Origin: Aquimonas sp.
Lineage (GTDB): Bacteria > Pseudomonadota > Gammaproteobacteria > Xanthomonadales > Xanthomonadaceae
DNA length: 32,989 nt
Assembly: GCA_022241605.1 (NCBI GenBank)
Contig: JAKOMQ010000026.1
Span: 1-32,989, forward strand
Direction: 5' to 3'
Shown here: positions 1-9,093 of the stretch, piece by piece
Layout: each line of letters begins with the position of its first letter
Numbering within the stretch: the stretch's first letter is position 1
Notes under the pieces: generated by a model
Databases searched by the model: none
What the model was told of the DNA's origin: nothing
Seen by the model: only the letters and a program-made list of their open reading frames with translations
Made by a program: the position numbers and the translations under genes

Positions 1-223
1 CGAGGTCTCGCTCGGCCAGCAGCTTCTTCAGGCGCGCGTTTTCCTGCTGCAACGTCCGCAGCTGTTTCACGTCGGCGGTCTCCAGCTTGCCGTAGCGCTT
101 GCGCCAGACGTACAGCGTCTGCTCGCTGATGCCGTGCTTCTTGGCAACCTCCGCAACCGGCGACTTGTCGGCCTCACGGAGGATCTTGACCATCTGCTCT
201 TCGCTGAATCGGGACTTGCGCAT
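1..223 (-). CDS. IS3-family transposase OrfA, 3' truncated by the window edge
   Basis: OrfA is the DNA-binding subunit of an IS3-family transposase; a frameshift usually fuses it to the DDE-domain OrfB. The 74 visible residues start MRKSRFSEEQMVKILREA and hold a helix-turn-helix of the HTH_Tnp_1 type (VAEVAKKHGISEQTLYVW, about residues 23-40). A leucine-zipper-like stretch follows (LQQENARLKKLLAERDL), as is usual for OrfA dimerisation. A GAGGA ribosome-binding site lies 4 nt upstream of ATG at 223. It differs from the right copy at three positions: S/T at residue 7, H/Q in the HTH, and one silent change. They are therefore two distinct genomic copies, not one sequence read twice. Confidence 0.85.
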   Translation of the reverse strand, partial: MRKSRFSEEQMVKILREADKSPVAEVAKKHGISEQTLYVWRKRYGKLETADVKQLRTLQQENARLKKLLAERDL

Positions 224-292
224 GGGCTCCTCGCTGATGTCAGGAGCCATCCTCTCAACTTTCAACTGGTCCGAGAATCGCCGGGCAGGTCA
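1..292 (-). mobile_element. Partial IS3-family insertion sequence, left copy, running out of the window
   Basis: The inner terminus is inferred at 292. Read on the minus strand, sequence identity with the right-hand copy begins there with TGACCTGCCCGGCG and continues through the orfA start to the window edge; beyond 292 the two flanks differ. TGA-starting ends fit IS3-family elements. Only the leader and most of orfA are present; orfB and the other terminal repeat lie outside. This copy and the one at 32696-32989 point outward in inverted orientation. Target-site duplications cannot be judged because the outer ends are missing. Confidence 0.8.
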
Positions 293-795
293 GGTGCTCG
301 CGGACGTAACCTAGCGCGAACGTCACTGCAGCAACGCACCAGGTGCCACGGCCCGCGACAGACGCAGCGCTGGTGTTTGGCAGCGCGAACCAACAGGCAC
401 ATCATCTCAGCAAGTGGTCGTGGCGCTAGCGGGGCGTAACGCATCGATCACCGGATCGTTACGGAAGCGAGAATCCGCGCACCACAAGGCACGCCCAGGG
501 CCAAGTCGAAGGTCCAGAGGCGAGGGCTCGGACGCGAGGTGTAGCGGGTACGATCAACTGGGCTGCTGCGCTTGCGTCGTATACCGCACGCTGGCAAATC
601 GAGATATCAATGGCGGCAGTGCAATGCTGTGTGCCACGGAGCCTCCGAGACGCAGCCATCCAGTAGTTCACATACAGACCAGGCTTGCCGATAGCTTGTT
701 TTCACCAAGCGGCGATGATCGACAGAGCCCGGGTACACATTGACGCGCAATTGCGGATGTCGCCGCAACCCGGCTAGGACCGATGCCGAAGTCGA
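293..795. other. Intergenic region without a recognisable gene
   Basis: Open frames here are short, overlap on both strands and show no recognisable motif. No tRNA, strong terminator or repeat unit was seen. It probably represents sequence next to the IS3 insertion point, possibly decayed coding DNA. Confidence 0.5.
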
Positions 796-1266
796 TCAGT
801 CGGCGCGCTGGGCGTCGGCACGCAAGCTGGCGCAAAGTGACTCCAGCACCGGCAGCGCATCGACAAGGCGGGTGAGCGCCGTTGAATCAAGTGCCCTGAT
901 TGCGTGTATCAGTGGCTGCAGCCGCCGCGCTTGTCCTTGATCGAAAAGGGTTCGGCCTTGTCGTGTGATCTCGAGCAGGGTCTGCCGGGCATCGCTTTCG
1001 TTAGCCATGCGCCGTACCAGCTGCTTTTCGACGAGTGCCGAGACCGTTCGGGTCATGCTCGGCGGGCGCACGTCTTCAAAAGTAGCGAGCTGCCCCATCG
1101 TCATGCGGCCGCCGTGAATCAGGACGGCAAGCGCCGAGGCCTCCGCCGGTAACAGCTGTGGTGTGGGATCGAGCGCGCGCAGGATGCGCTGCAGTTGGAT
1201 GCACGACAGCACCAGGCGCTGGGATGCCGTCATGGCCTGCGCTTGCGACTGGAGATTTCTGACCAT
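796..1266 (-). CDS. MarR-family transcriptional regulator
   Basis: Predicted dimeric winged-helix repressor. The central part reads as a MarR DNA-binding domain: helix-turn-helix around MTMGQLATFEDVRPPSMTRT, recognition helix and TVSALVEKQLVRR, followed by the wing with the family's D-A-R-Q pattern (ESDARQTLLEITRQG). The C-terminal helices after RTLFDQGQARR match the usual dimerisation region. I chose ATG at 1266 (156 residues), a normal family length; longer in-frame starts at 1302 or 1461 would run into the divergent gene. No good Shine-Dalgarno precedes 1266, so the start is uncertain and may be leaderless. It faces away from the DUF998 gene across about 34 bp that contain a perfect palindrome, the usual layout for a MarR protein controlling itself and its neighbour. 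The ligand is unknown. Confidence 0.85.
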   Translation of the reverse strand: MVRNLQSQAQAMTASQRLVLSCIQLQRILRALDPTPQLLPAEASALAVLIHGGRMTMGQLATFEDVRPPSMTRTVSALVEKQLVRRMANESDARQTLLEITRQGRTLFDQGQARRLQPLIHAIRALDSTALTRLVDALPVLESLCASLRADAQRAD

Positions 1267-1270
1267 ATTC

Positions 1271-1283
1271 TTAGCCAAGCTAA
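1271..1283. promoter_or_regulatory. Palindromic operator candidate between marR-type gene and DUF998 gene
   Basis: TTAGCCAAGCTAA is a perfect inverted repeat (TTAGC-3 nt-GCTAA). It sits in the 34-bp gap between the divergent starts at 1266 and 1301, in a locally AT-rich patch. MarR proteins usually bind short palindromes overlapping their own promoter. Assignment as the operator is inferred from position and symmetry. Confidence 0.55.
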
Positions 1284-1300
1284 ATAACTGGGTGGGTGCC

Positions 1301-1942
1301 ATGGACAAGAAGGATAGCCTGCTGTGGTGCGGGTTTGCCGCGCCGCTGTGGTTCTTCGCAGTGCTGCTAGTGGTTGGCGGCGCTACGCCGGGACATAACC
1401 ACGCCACCCACGCAGTAAGCGAGCTCGGCGCGCTCGGCGCGCCTTGGGCGTTCGCGGTCAATCTGCTGATGATGGTTGGAACCGGCGCGCTAATCGGGCT
1501 GTTTGCGATTGGCTGGCGTCACGCGTCACCGCTATCCGGTGCCGGCTGGCGCGGGCTGCTGTTCTCGGCCCTGCTGTTCATTGGCATCGGCGTGCCGATT
1601 ACGGTGGTCGACGGTTCACCCGACATGTCCACCATCAACACCCAGGTGCACCTGATGTTCGTGCTGCTCAGTCCGCTGCCGTGGCTAGCGGTCGTGGGCG
1701 CCGCAATCGTGCGCTTCCACCGCCTCGGCTGGACGTGGGCGGCGGTGGCGTGTGCGCTGACGCTCGCCGCCTTCGTACTGATCATGGTCGCGCAGGTCGC
1801 CCAGGTCCTTCCGGATGCGCCGGGCTGGCTGCAGAGGGCCGGCATCGGCCTGTATCTTGGCTGGCATGCGGTCCTGGCGCTGGTGTTGCTGGGTCGCCGG
1901 AGTGTGGCACGAGGTTCTCGACCTGGGCGCATGGCGCGATAG
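1301..1942 (+). CDS. DUF998 family integral membrane protein
   Basis: 213 residues with about six hydrophobic helices. The family signature is clear: an N-terminal CGFAAPLWF helix, then GGATPGHNHATHAVSELGA and GAPWAFAVN, a conserved aspartate loop (VVDGSPDMSTINTQVH) and a histidine-containing last helix. DUF998 proteins are inner-membrane proteins of unknown biochemical function. ATG at 1301 gives a normal length, starts at the conserved first helix and leaves the short regulatory gap to the divergent MarR gene. That arrangement suggests MarR control, perhaps in response to a lipophilic or toxic compound; this is inference from context only. Confidence 0.85.
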   Translation: MDKKDSLLWCGFAAPLWFFAVLLVVGGATPGHNHATHAVSELGALGAPWAFAVNLLMMVGTGALIGLFAIGWRHASPLSGAGWRGLLFSALLFIGIGVPITVVDGSPDMSTINTQVHLMFVLLSPLPWLAVVGAAIVRFHRLGWTWAAVACALTLAAFVLIMVAQVAQVLPDAPGWLQRAGIGLYLGWHAVLALVLLGRRSVARGSRPGRMAR

Positions 1943-1950
1943 AGTCGGTC

Positions 1951-2631
1951 GCCCTGACCGTGGCTGGCTGCAGCGCGCCCGGCGGTGATCATGACGTCGC
2001 GACCGCGACCGCGACCGGGCTGGCGTCGGTGCCTGCCGACGACCCGCCGCTCCCCCAGGTGGCGTTCGCCGACAGTGCGGTGCACGAGCTGCCTTCGGCC
2101 AAACCCCGGCGCTACGCGGTATAAGTCGACCTCCCGCCCGCCTACGCGGATGCGTCAGAACGGCGACTCCCGGGCGTGCTCGTCACCGATCCCAATTTCG
2201 CCTTCGCCGTCACGCGCACGGTGCGTGACTTCTCCGGCCAGCGCGGCCGAAACATTGAGCCTTTCTTGCTCGTCGGTCTCATCCACGACCGCTATGCTGC
2301 CGTCGGCGCGAGTCGAGCCCGCCACTACACGCCGAGCCTGTCGCGACGGGATGGGCGTCGCTACCAGGCACCCGCCTACGGCGACGCCGACACCTTCCCC
2401 GACTGGATGGAGGAGCGCGTGCTGGCGCTGCTTAAGTCGCACTATCGCGCGGACACGGAGCGCGTCACGTTCCTGGGGCACTCGTACGGAAGTCTGCTGG
2501 GCCTGCATGCGTTGTTCACCCGACCCGGCCTGCTAGCGAGTTACATCCTCGGCAGCCCATCGTTGTGGTTCGACGTCCATGTGATCTTCCGGACCGAGGA
2601 GACGTACGCGACCGTCAACGCGGATCTATGA
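1951..2631 (+). pseudogene. Broken esterase (esterase D/BesA-like alpha/beta hydrolase), internal stop and truncated 3' end
   Basis: One frame encodes the N-terminal two thirds of a putative esterase (PF00756 type). It has a lipobox-like start (LTVAGCSAP), a conserved VDLPPAYADASERRLPGVL strand region, VTDPNFAFAV, and the nucleophile elbow GHSYGSLLGLHALFTRPG containing the catalytic Ser, then SPSLWFD. An in-frame TAA at 2122-2124 splits it exactly where homologues usually carry a tyrosine (RYAV-stop-VDLPP), one base from TAC or TAT. No start codon precedes the lipobox in this frame. The product also ends at 2631 before the catalytic Asp and His expected further on. I therefore call it a pseudogene. 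Codon use remains coding-like, so decay is recent. Confidence 0.75.
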
Positions 2632-2658
2632 GGCCGCCGCTCGTTTCTCGAACACCCC

Positions 2659-2683
2659 AAAGCCCGGCCATGTGCCGGGCTTT
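2659..2683. terminator. Perfect GC-rich hairpin, terminator-like
   Basis: AAAGCCCGGC pairs with GCCGGGCTTT around a 5-nt loop (CATGT). It lies 28 bp after the truncated esterase frame and ends with only three T residues. The core stem is the same as in the hairpin at 9648-9672, and the architecture resembles 27171-27204. It would read as a modest bidirectional terminator. Confidence 0.6.
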
Positions 2684-2965
2684 GTGCGTTCTGGCGATCG
2701 AGGGCGAATCGTCCTGCCCGCTCCACGGTGTTTTCCAGGGCACCCCATGGCTGGCGGGCCGATCGCCTTGACCAACCAGCAGCTGGTGACAGGGGGGGCG
2801 CGACGGGCGTCACGGGGCGAGCTTGCGGGTCAGGCCATGCGTGCGGGCCTGCCGCGGTACGGCGTGATCGGATTCCCGCAGTTTTTGCGCCTTTGCCATG
2901 GACCGACCGTCTGCCCAAGCGCTGGTGGAACGCCCGCCACGCCGCAAGAAATCTGAGGAAGAACC

Positions 2966-5900
2966 ATGATCGGACTACATTCCCACGCCAGACGCTACCT
3001 GGTAGCCGCAGCCTTGCTGCTGATCAGCAGCCTGTCGTGGGCCGCTGCGCAGAAAGGGCTGGACCAGCTCGGCGAAGGCGAATGGGCCTCAGTGCAGGCG
3101 CAGATTGTGGCCCATCGACACCGCGCCGAAGGCGACCCCGTAGACGGCTTCCGGGCCCACAACGGTGCGCTGGGCCTGGCCCAGCGCTACTACCCGGACG
3201 GACGCACCCAGGTCGAGGGTCAGCGCCTGGGCGTGTCGCTGCAACTCATGGCCTACGGCTACGGGCAGTTGGTTCAAGCCGGCACGCCTTCGCTGCGCGC
3301 CGAGACCGATGGGCAGGGAGCGGTGGTGCATTACCAGTGGGACGAAAACCTGCGTGAGTGGTGGCTCAACCGACCCGGCTCCTTGGAGCAGTGGTTTGAA
3401 CTACAGCGGCGCCCGGCAGAACCTGACGGCGGCCCCCTGCAACTGCAGATGGCGCTGGAGGTGCCGCCGAACACCCCGGTCCATCTGGATGCCACCGGCC
3501 AGGCCTTGCGCATTGGCGAAGGTGAAGGTGCTCTGCGCTATGCGGGCCTGAAGGTGTGGGACACCGATGGCCAGATCCTGCCCGCCCGCATGCAGTTGAA
3601 CCGGGCCGGTGACTTGCTGCTCAGCATTGATGATGCCTTGGCGCGTTACCCCGTCACCATTGATCCGGCCTGGAGCCAGGAGGTGTACTTCAAGGCTTCC
3701 AATGCGGAAGCAGGTGACCGGTTCGGCTACTCAATCGCCCTGTCCGGGTCGCTGTCCGGCGATACGCTGGTGGTTGGGGCGCCCTCCGAAGACGGCGGCT
3801 TTCAGGGCAGCAACTCGAGTCAGCAGAGTGGCGCGGCCTACGTGTTTGTGCGCTTCGCCGGCAACCAATGGCTGCAGCAGGCCTATCTCAAGGCCTCGAA
3901 CATTGGCGCGGGCGACCGCTTCGGTCATTCCGTGGCCGTGTCGGGCGATACCTTGGTGGTGGGCGCGCCAGGCGAGAGGAGCCAGGCCACGGGCGTCAAT
4001 GGCAACCAGCTGGACGATTCCGCCATCGACAGTGGCGCAGCCTATGTGTTTTTGCGTGTGGGTGGCATCGGTGGCACCTGGAACCAGCAGGCCTATCTGA
4101 AGGCCTCCAACACCGACAGGTTTGACAGGTTTGGACATGCCGTGGCCGTGTCGGGCGATCGGGTGGTGGTAGGGGCGCCACGCGAGAGCAGCAGCGCGAC
4201 CGGGGTCAACGGCAACCAGAGCAACAACGACGCCGAGGACAGCGGTGCGGCTTATCTGTTCGAACGCAACCAGGCCAACGGAAGCTGGAGCCAGCTGGCC
4301 TATCTGAAGGCCTCCAACACGGGGGCAGGGGACCAGTTCGGGCACGCCGTGGCGATCAACGGCACAACCGTGGTGGTGGGCGCACCTGAGGAAGACAGCG
4401 CTAACGACGGCGCCGGCAACAGCGGCGCGGTCTATGTGTTTCAGCGCGAGGGCATCAGCGTCGGCGGTTGGTTCCAGCAGAGGTATCTGAAGGCGTCCAA
4501 TGCCGGGGCCGGGGACTTGTTCGGCTACTCGTTGGCGCTCTCCGGTGAAACGCTGGTAGTCGGGGCCCAGGGAGAGGGCAGCAACGCCACCGGGGTCAAC
4601 GGCGATCAAACCGACAACAGCGCTGCAAACAGCGGCGCGGCCTATGTGTTCGTGCGCACTGGTGGTCGTAACGGCAGCTGGAGCCAGCAGGCCTACCTGA
4701 AAGCGTCCAACACTGGGGCTGGCGACGCGTTTGGCTTCTCGGTCGGCCTATCGGGCAACCTGCTGGTGGTGGGAGCGATCGGCGAAGACAGCAATGCCAG
4801 AGGCATTGACGGCAATCAGGCCAACAACAGCATAGGGGGCAGCGGTGCCGCCTATGCATTCGTGCGCAGCGGAACCACCTGGCGCCCACAGGCATACATC
4901 AAGGCGTCCAACACGGATCTGGGAAACTTCGATTTCGGTCATTCCCTGGCGGTGTGGGGCAGCAGGCTGGTGGTGGGGAAACCCGGTGAAGGCAGTCCTG
5001 GCATCGGAATCAACGCCATCCAGGGCCCACCCGACGGTGCTCCCGGGAGCGGTGCGGCGTACGGCTTTCTGTTGGTGCCGACCCTTGGCGGCAGCGTGGC
5101 TGGACTCGCCGCAGGCGGCAGCTTGACCTTGGGGAACAGCGATGGTCACACCAGGGTCATCACCGGCAACGGACCGTTCAGCTTTGGCGCAGTGGCCTTC
5201 GACAGCCCCTACGACGTGCGTGTGATCGCTCAGCCGACGGGGCAGGTGTGTACCGTGGCCAATGGCAGCGGCAACGCCTTGGGTGAGGTCATCGACATCC
5301 AGGTCAATTGCGCGGTCGGCACCTTCACCATCAGTGGCACGCTGGCGGGACTCAACGCCGGCCTGAGCGTCAGTTTGCGCAACAACGACGATGTCCTGAC
5401 GCTTTCGGCCAATGGCCTGTTTTCCTTTCCCACCCTGCTCGGGCCGGGCAACACCTTTAACGTCGTCGTGATCTCCCAGCCAACTGGCCAGACCTGTCTG
5501 GTGGCTGCCGGTGCGGGCACAGTGACGGTCAACTTCCCCAGCATTCCCTTCGTACAGGTGATCTGCGTCGCGAACACCTACAGCATCGGCGGCACCTTGT
5601 TCGGACTGGATCCTGGCCAGAGCGTGACGCTGCAAAACGGTGCCGACAGCCTGGTGCTCAGCGCAAACGGTGGCTTCGTCTTTCCCACCCGGGTCACGCA
5701 CGGCGCCAGCTATGCGGTGACCGTCACTGCGCAGCCGGTCGGCCGAGCCTGCCAGGTGACGGGCGGCGCGGGCGTCGCCCTGGGTGAGGTGAGTGATGTG
5801 CAGGTGGTATGCACCCCCAACCGCTACACCATCGGGGGCACGGTGTCGGGCCTGAATGCGGGTCTCAGCGTGACCTTGTCCCTGTCCGGCAGCCCCGAGG

Positions 5901-8900
5901 TGGTCAACAGCAACGGCAGCTTCACCTTCGCGGGACGGACAATCCCCGAGGGCGCCAGCTACGCCGTCAGCGTGTCCACCCAGCCGGTGGGACAAACCTG
6001 CACCGTCCGCAATGGCAGCGGTGTCGCCACAGCCAACGTGACCGATATCGAGGTGACCTGCGTCATCAACAGCTACACCATCGGCGGAACCCTGTCCGGG
6101 CTGGCCGCAGGCGGCAGCCTCACCCTGCGGAACAACGGCGGGGACGACCTGCTGCTTGGCGCCAATGGCGCCTTCGTCTTCGCCGCCCAGGTGCTGCACG
6201 GTGAACCCTACGAAGTCACAGTGTCGAGCGCGCCTGCCGATCAGACCTGCTTTGTCAGCAATGGATCCGGCACGGCGACCCGCACGGTTTCCAACATTCA
6301 GATCGATTGCGTAACGGGCACCCCGGTCACCATTGGTGGCACCGTGTCCGGCCTTGCCGCCGGTCAGTCCGTGACCCTGCAGAACAATGGCGAGGGTGCT
6401 CTGCGTCTGACTGCGAACGGTGCGTTCGTCTTCACGGCACCGATCAGCGAAGGCGCCGCGTATCTTGTGGCCGTGAGGACACAGCCCTCGGTGCAAACCT
6501 GTACGGTGAGCAATGCTTCGGGTGTGGCCTCGGCAAACGTGACCAATGTGGCCGTCAACTGCACCGCCAACAGCTACCCCATCGGCGGCTCCCTGTTCGA
6601 CCTGGGCCCCAACCGTACCGTAACGCTTCAGAACAACGGTGGCGACGACCTCGTGCTGGGCGAGGACGGCTTCTTCGAGTTCCCGACGCAGATCACTTTC
6701 GGCCTCCCCTACAGCGTGAGCGTGTCAGCCCAGCCAGTGGGCCAGACCTGCGAAGTGAGCAATGGCACGGGCACCGTTGCCGCGGGAGGCAATCTCTTTG
6801 CGGCTGTCACTTGCTTCACCGACGGCTACCTCATCGGCGGCACGTTGTCAGGCCTGGGCGCTGGCGGCAGCATCACCCTGCAGAACAACGGCGGCGACGA
6901 CCTCACGCTGAGCGCAGATGGCAGCTTCTTCTTTCCTGTGCCAATCATCCTGGGCGGCCCGTACCTGGTAAGCGTGTCGATGCAGCCCGTGGGTCAGACC
7001 TGCACGGTGATCAACGGCGCCGGCAACGCCACCACCTTCAACGATGTGAACAATGTGGCGGTGACCTGTGTCAGCGACAATTACAGCATCGGCGGAACGC
7101 TGTCGGGCCTGGCCGCTGGCGGCAGCGTCACGCTGCAGAACAACGGTGGCGACGACCTGGTGCTTGGCGCCAACGGCAGTTTCACTTTCGGCCTGCGGGT
7201 CCTTCCAGGCGCTCCCTATGCGGTGACGGTATCGAGTGCACCGGCCGGCCAGACCTGCACAGCAAGCAATGGAGCAGGTACCGCCACTGGCAATGTCAGC
7301 GATGTGCTGGTGAGCTGCGTGAGCAGCACGTACTCCGTGGGCGGTACCGTCACAGGTCTTGCGGGCAGCGGACTGGTGCTGCGCAACAACGGTGCTGATG
7401 ATCTGGCGGTTGCCGCCGACGGTTCGTTCACCTTCGCGACCGCGCTGAGCGACCTCGACAGCTACGCGGTCACGGTATTCGTGCAGCCGACCAGCCCCAA
7501 TCAGAGCTGCACGGTTTCAAGCGGCAACGGCACCGTGGCTGGCTCCAACGTCACGAACGTCCGGATCAACTGCGTGACCGGCAACTACACGATTGGCGGC
7601 ACAGTCACCGGTCTGCTGGGGTCGGGCCTGGTGCTACAGAACAACGGCGGCGACAATCTGTCGATTTCCGGTGATGGCAGTTTCACCTTCAGCACCGCGA
7701 TCGAGGACCTCAGTGCCTATGCGGTCACGGTGCTGGATCAACCGAACACGCCGGCGCAGAACTGCAGCGTGGCGAACGGTGTCGGTGTCCTTGCTGGCCA
7801 GAACGTCACCAACGTCCGGATCAGCTGCATCACCCGCAGCTATGCGGTCGGCGGCGCGGTGTCAGGCCTGGTCGGCTCTGGCTTGATCCTGCAAAACAAC
7901 GATGGCGATAACCTGCCGATATCCGTCGACGGCAGTTTTGTCTTCAGCACAGCGCTGGAAGACCTCAATGCCTATGCCGTGTCTGTGCTGGCTCAGCCAA
8001 GCACGCCGGCGCAGACCTGCAGCGTGGCGAACGGTGTCGGTTCGGTGTCGGGTCAGAGTGTCACCAATGTCTCGATAACCTGCGTGACCAACACCTACAC
8101 CATTGGCGGTACGGTCAGCGGCTTGGCGGGCAGCGGCCTGGTCCTGCGCAACAACGGAGATGATGATCTGCCGATTTCGGCCGATGGCAGCTTCAGCTTT
8201 GCCACAGCGCTGAATGACCTCAGCGCGTATGCCGTCACTGTACTGGCTCAGCCGAACACGCCGACGCAGACCTGCAGCGTGGTGAATGGCGCCGGAGCCC
8301 TGGCCGGTGCGAACGTCACCAATGTCCAGATCACCTGCAGCACCGACAGATTCACCATTGGCGGCACCGTTTCGGGGCTGCAGGGCGTCGGCTTGGTCCT
8401 GCGCAACAACGGCGATGATGACCTGGCCATTGCGGCTGATGGCGGCTTCAGCTTCGCAACAGCCTTGCCGGATCTCAGCGGCTACGTCGTGTCTGTCGCC
8501 GCACAACCCACTGGACCGATACAGACCTGCGCCGTCGCCAACGGGTCGGGAACGCTTGCTGGGCAGAGTGTCAGTCATGTTTCAGTCCAGTGCGTTCTCG
8601 AACTGCCCGTGCTGACACTGAGTCAGCCCGAGTTGGACTTCGGGACCTTGATTGCGGGTCCGCAGGGCGCCAGCCTGTCGATCACGCTGACAAACACCGG
8701 GACGGGCGAACTGCTGATCAGCTCCCTGACAACGCCAGAGGCGCCGTTCGCACTGGTCGGTGGCAGCTGCTTGGCGGCTCCACTGCAACTGTTGCCCGGC
8801 GCCAGTTGCGTGATCGAGGTGGGGTTCTTCCCGAACAACCTGCCCGCGCACTATGCATCGAGCTTCGAGATCGCGAGCAATTCCAGCAGCAGCCCAACCG

Positions 8901-9031
8901 CCATCCGTTTGCGCGGCGTCGTCGTGGACCCCGTTACCGTGCCTGTCGACAACCCGTTTGGACTGATCTTGTTGATGCTGTTGTTGGTGGGCGTGGGCGG
9001 GTGGCAGATCAGGGCGAAGGAGGCGTCCTGA
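2966..9031 (+). CDS. Giant secreted FG-GAP / Ig-like repeat protein with C-terminal membrane anchor
   Basis: 2021 residues starting at ATG with a strong GAGGAAG ribosome-binding site 4 nt upstream. A Sec signal peptide (residues 1-28, cut near SWAAA-QKG) is followed by a roughly 200-residue N-terminal region ending in YPVTIDPAW. Next come seven FG-GAP-type repeats (about 236-705), each opening with Y(L/F/I)KASN and holding a GD-x-FG-(H/Y)S core and a (V)VVGAP strand. Fourteen Ig-like repeats of 80-85 residues follow (about 707-1878), pattern (T/S)Y-x-IGGT-x-SGL ... NNGGDDL ... QTC-x-V-x-NG, with two conserved Cys per repeat. Then a choice-of-anchor/HYDIN-like domain (about 1879-1985) and one C-terminal helix from VDNPFGLILLML to a basic tail (KEAS end), like IPTL-CTERM sorting signals. 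It is likely a surface or exported adhesin-like protein; ligand unknown. No neighbour appears to be in operon with it. Confidence 0.85.
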   Translation: MIGLHSHARRYLVAAALLLISSLSWAAAQKGLDQLGEGEWASVQAQIVAHRHRAEGDPVDGFRAHNGALGLAQRYYPDGRTQVEGQRLGVSLQLMAYGYGQLVQAGTPSLRAETDGQGAVVHYQWDENLREWWLNRPGSLEQWFELQRRPAEPDGGPLQLQMALEVPPNTPVHLDATGQALRIGEGEGALRYAGLKVWDTDGQILPARMQLNRAGDLLLSIDDALARYPVTIDPAWSQEVYFKASNAEAGDRFGYSIALSGSLSGDTLVVGAPSEDGGFQGSNSSQQSGAAYVFVRFAGNQWLQQAYLKASNIGAGDRFGHSVAVSGDTLVVGAPGERSQATGVNGNQLDDSAIDSGAAYVFLRVGGIGGTWNQQAYLKASNTDRFDRFGHAVAVSGDRVVVGAPRESSSATGVNGNQSNNDAEDSGAAYLFERNQANGSWSQLAYLKASNTGAGDQFGHAVAINGTTVVVGAPEEDSANDGAGNSGAVYVFQREGISVGGWFQQRYLKASNAGAGDLFGYSLALSGETLVVGAQGEGSNATGVNGDQTDNSAANSGAAYVFVRTGGRNGSWSQQAYLKASNTGAGDAFGFSVGLSGNLLVVGAIGEDSNARGIDGNQANNSIGGSGAAYAFVRSGTTWRPQAYIKASNTDLGNFDFGHSLAVWGSRLVVGKPGEGSPGIGINAIQGPPDGAPGSGAAYGFLLVPTLGGSVAGLAAGGSLTLGNSDGHTRVITGNGPFSFGAVAFDSPYDVRVIAQPTGQVCTVANGSGNALGEVIDIQVNCAVGTFTISGTLAGLNAGLSVSLRNNDDVLTLSANGLFSFPTLLGPGNTFNVVVISQPTGQTCLVAAGAGTVTVNFPSIPFVQVICVANTYSIGGTLFGLDPGQSVTLQNGADSLVLSANGGFVFPTRVTHGASYAVTVTAQPVGRACQVTGGAGVALGEVSDVQVVCTPNRYTIGGTVSGLNAGLSVTLSLSGSPEVVNSNGSFTFAGRTIPEGASYAVSVSTQPVGQTCTVRNGSGVATANVTDIEVTCVINSYTIGGTLSGLAAGGSLTLRNNGGDDLLLGANGAFVFAAQVLHGEPYEVTVSSAPADQTCFVSNGSGTATRTVSNIQIDCVTGTPVTIGGTVSGLAAGQSVTLQNNGEGALRLTANGAFVFTAPISEGAAYLVAVRTQPSVQTCTVSNASGVASANVTNVAVNCTANSYPIGGSLFDLGPNRTVTLQNNGGDDLVLGEDGFFEFPTQITFGLPYSVSVSAQPVGQTCEVSNGTGTVAAGGNLFAAVTCFTDGYLIGGTLSGLGAGGSITLQNNGGDDLTLSADGSFFFPVPIILGGPYLVSVSMQPVGQTCTVINGAGNATTFNDVNNVAVTCVSDNYSIGGTLSGLAAGGSVTLQNNGGDDLVLGANGSFTFGLRVLPGAPYAVTVSSAPAGQTCTASNGAGTATGNVSDVLVSCVSSTYSVGGTVTGLAGSGLVLRNNGADDLAVAADGSFTFATALSDLDSYAVTVFVQPTSPNQSCTVSSGNGTVAGSNVTNVRINCVTGNYTIGGTVTGLLGSGLVLQNNGGDNLSISGDGSFTFSTAIEDLSAYAVTVLDQPNTPAQNCSVANGVGVLAGQNVTNVRISCITRSYAVGGAVSGLVGSGLILQNNDGDNLPISVDGSFVFSTALEDLNAYAVSVLAQPSTPAQTCSVANGVGSVSGQSVTNVSITCVTNTYTIGGTVSGLAGSGLVLRNNGDDDLPISADGSFSFATALNDLSAYAVTVLAQPNTPTQTCSVVNGAGALAGANVTNVQITCSTDRFTIGGTVSGLQGVGLVLRNNGDDDLAIAADGGFSFATALPDLSGYVVSVAAQPTGPIQTCAVANGSGTLAGQSVSHVSVQCVLELPVLTLSQPELDFGTLIAGPQGASLSITLTNTGTGELLISSLTTPEAPFALVGGSCLAAPLQLLPGASCVIEVGFFPNNLPAHYASSFEIASNSSSSPTAIRLRGVVVDPVTVPVDNPFGLILLMLLLVGVGGWQIRAKEAS

Positions 9032-9093
9032 TCGCCACGTCCAGTCGGATGAATAAAGCCACGACGAGCCTTGCCTGCCAACCTCAGGTATCT

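Noticed and set aside
2775..2787. ACCAGC-A-GCTGGT palindrome upstream of the giant gene
   Set aside because: A 13-bp dyad about 180 bp from the start, without a neighbouring regulator or promoter boxes; could be chance at this GC content.
3731..8578. Long minus-strand open frames opposite the giant gene
   Set aside because: They mirror the repeat codons of the plus-strand gene, lack family motifs and have no ribosome-binding sites.
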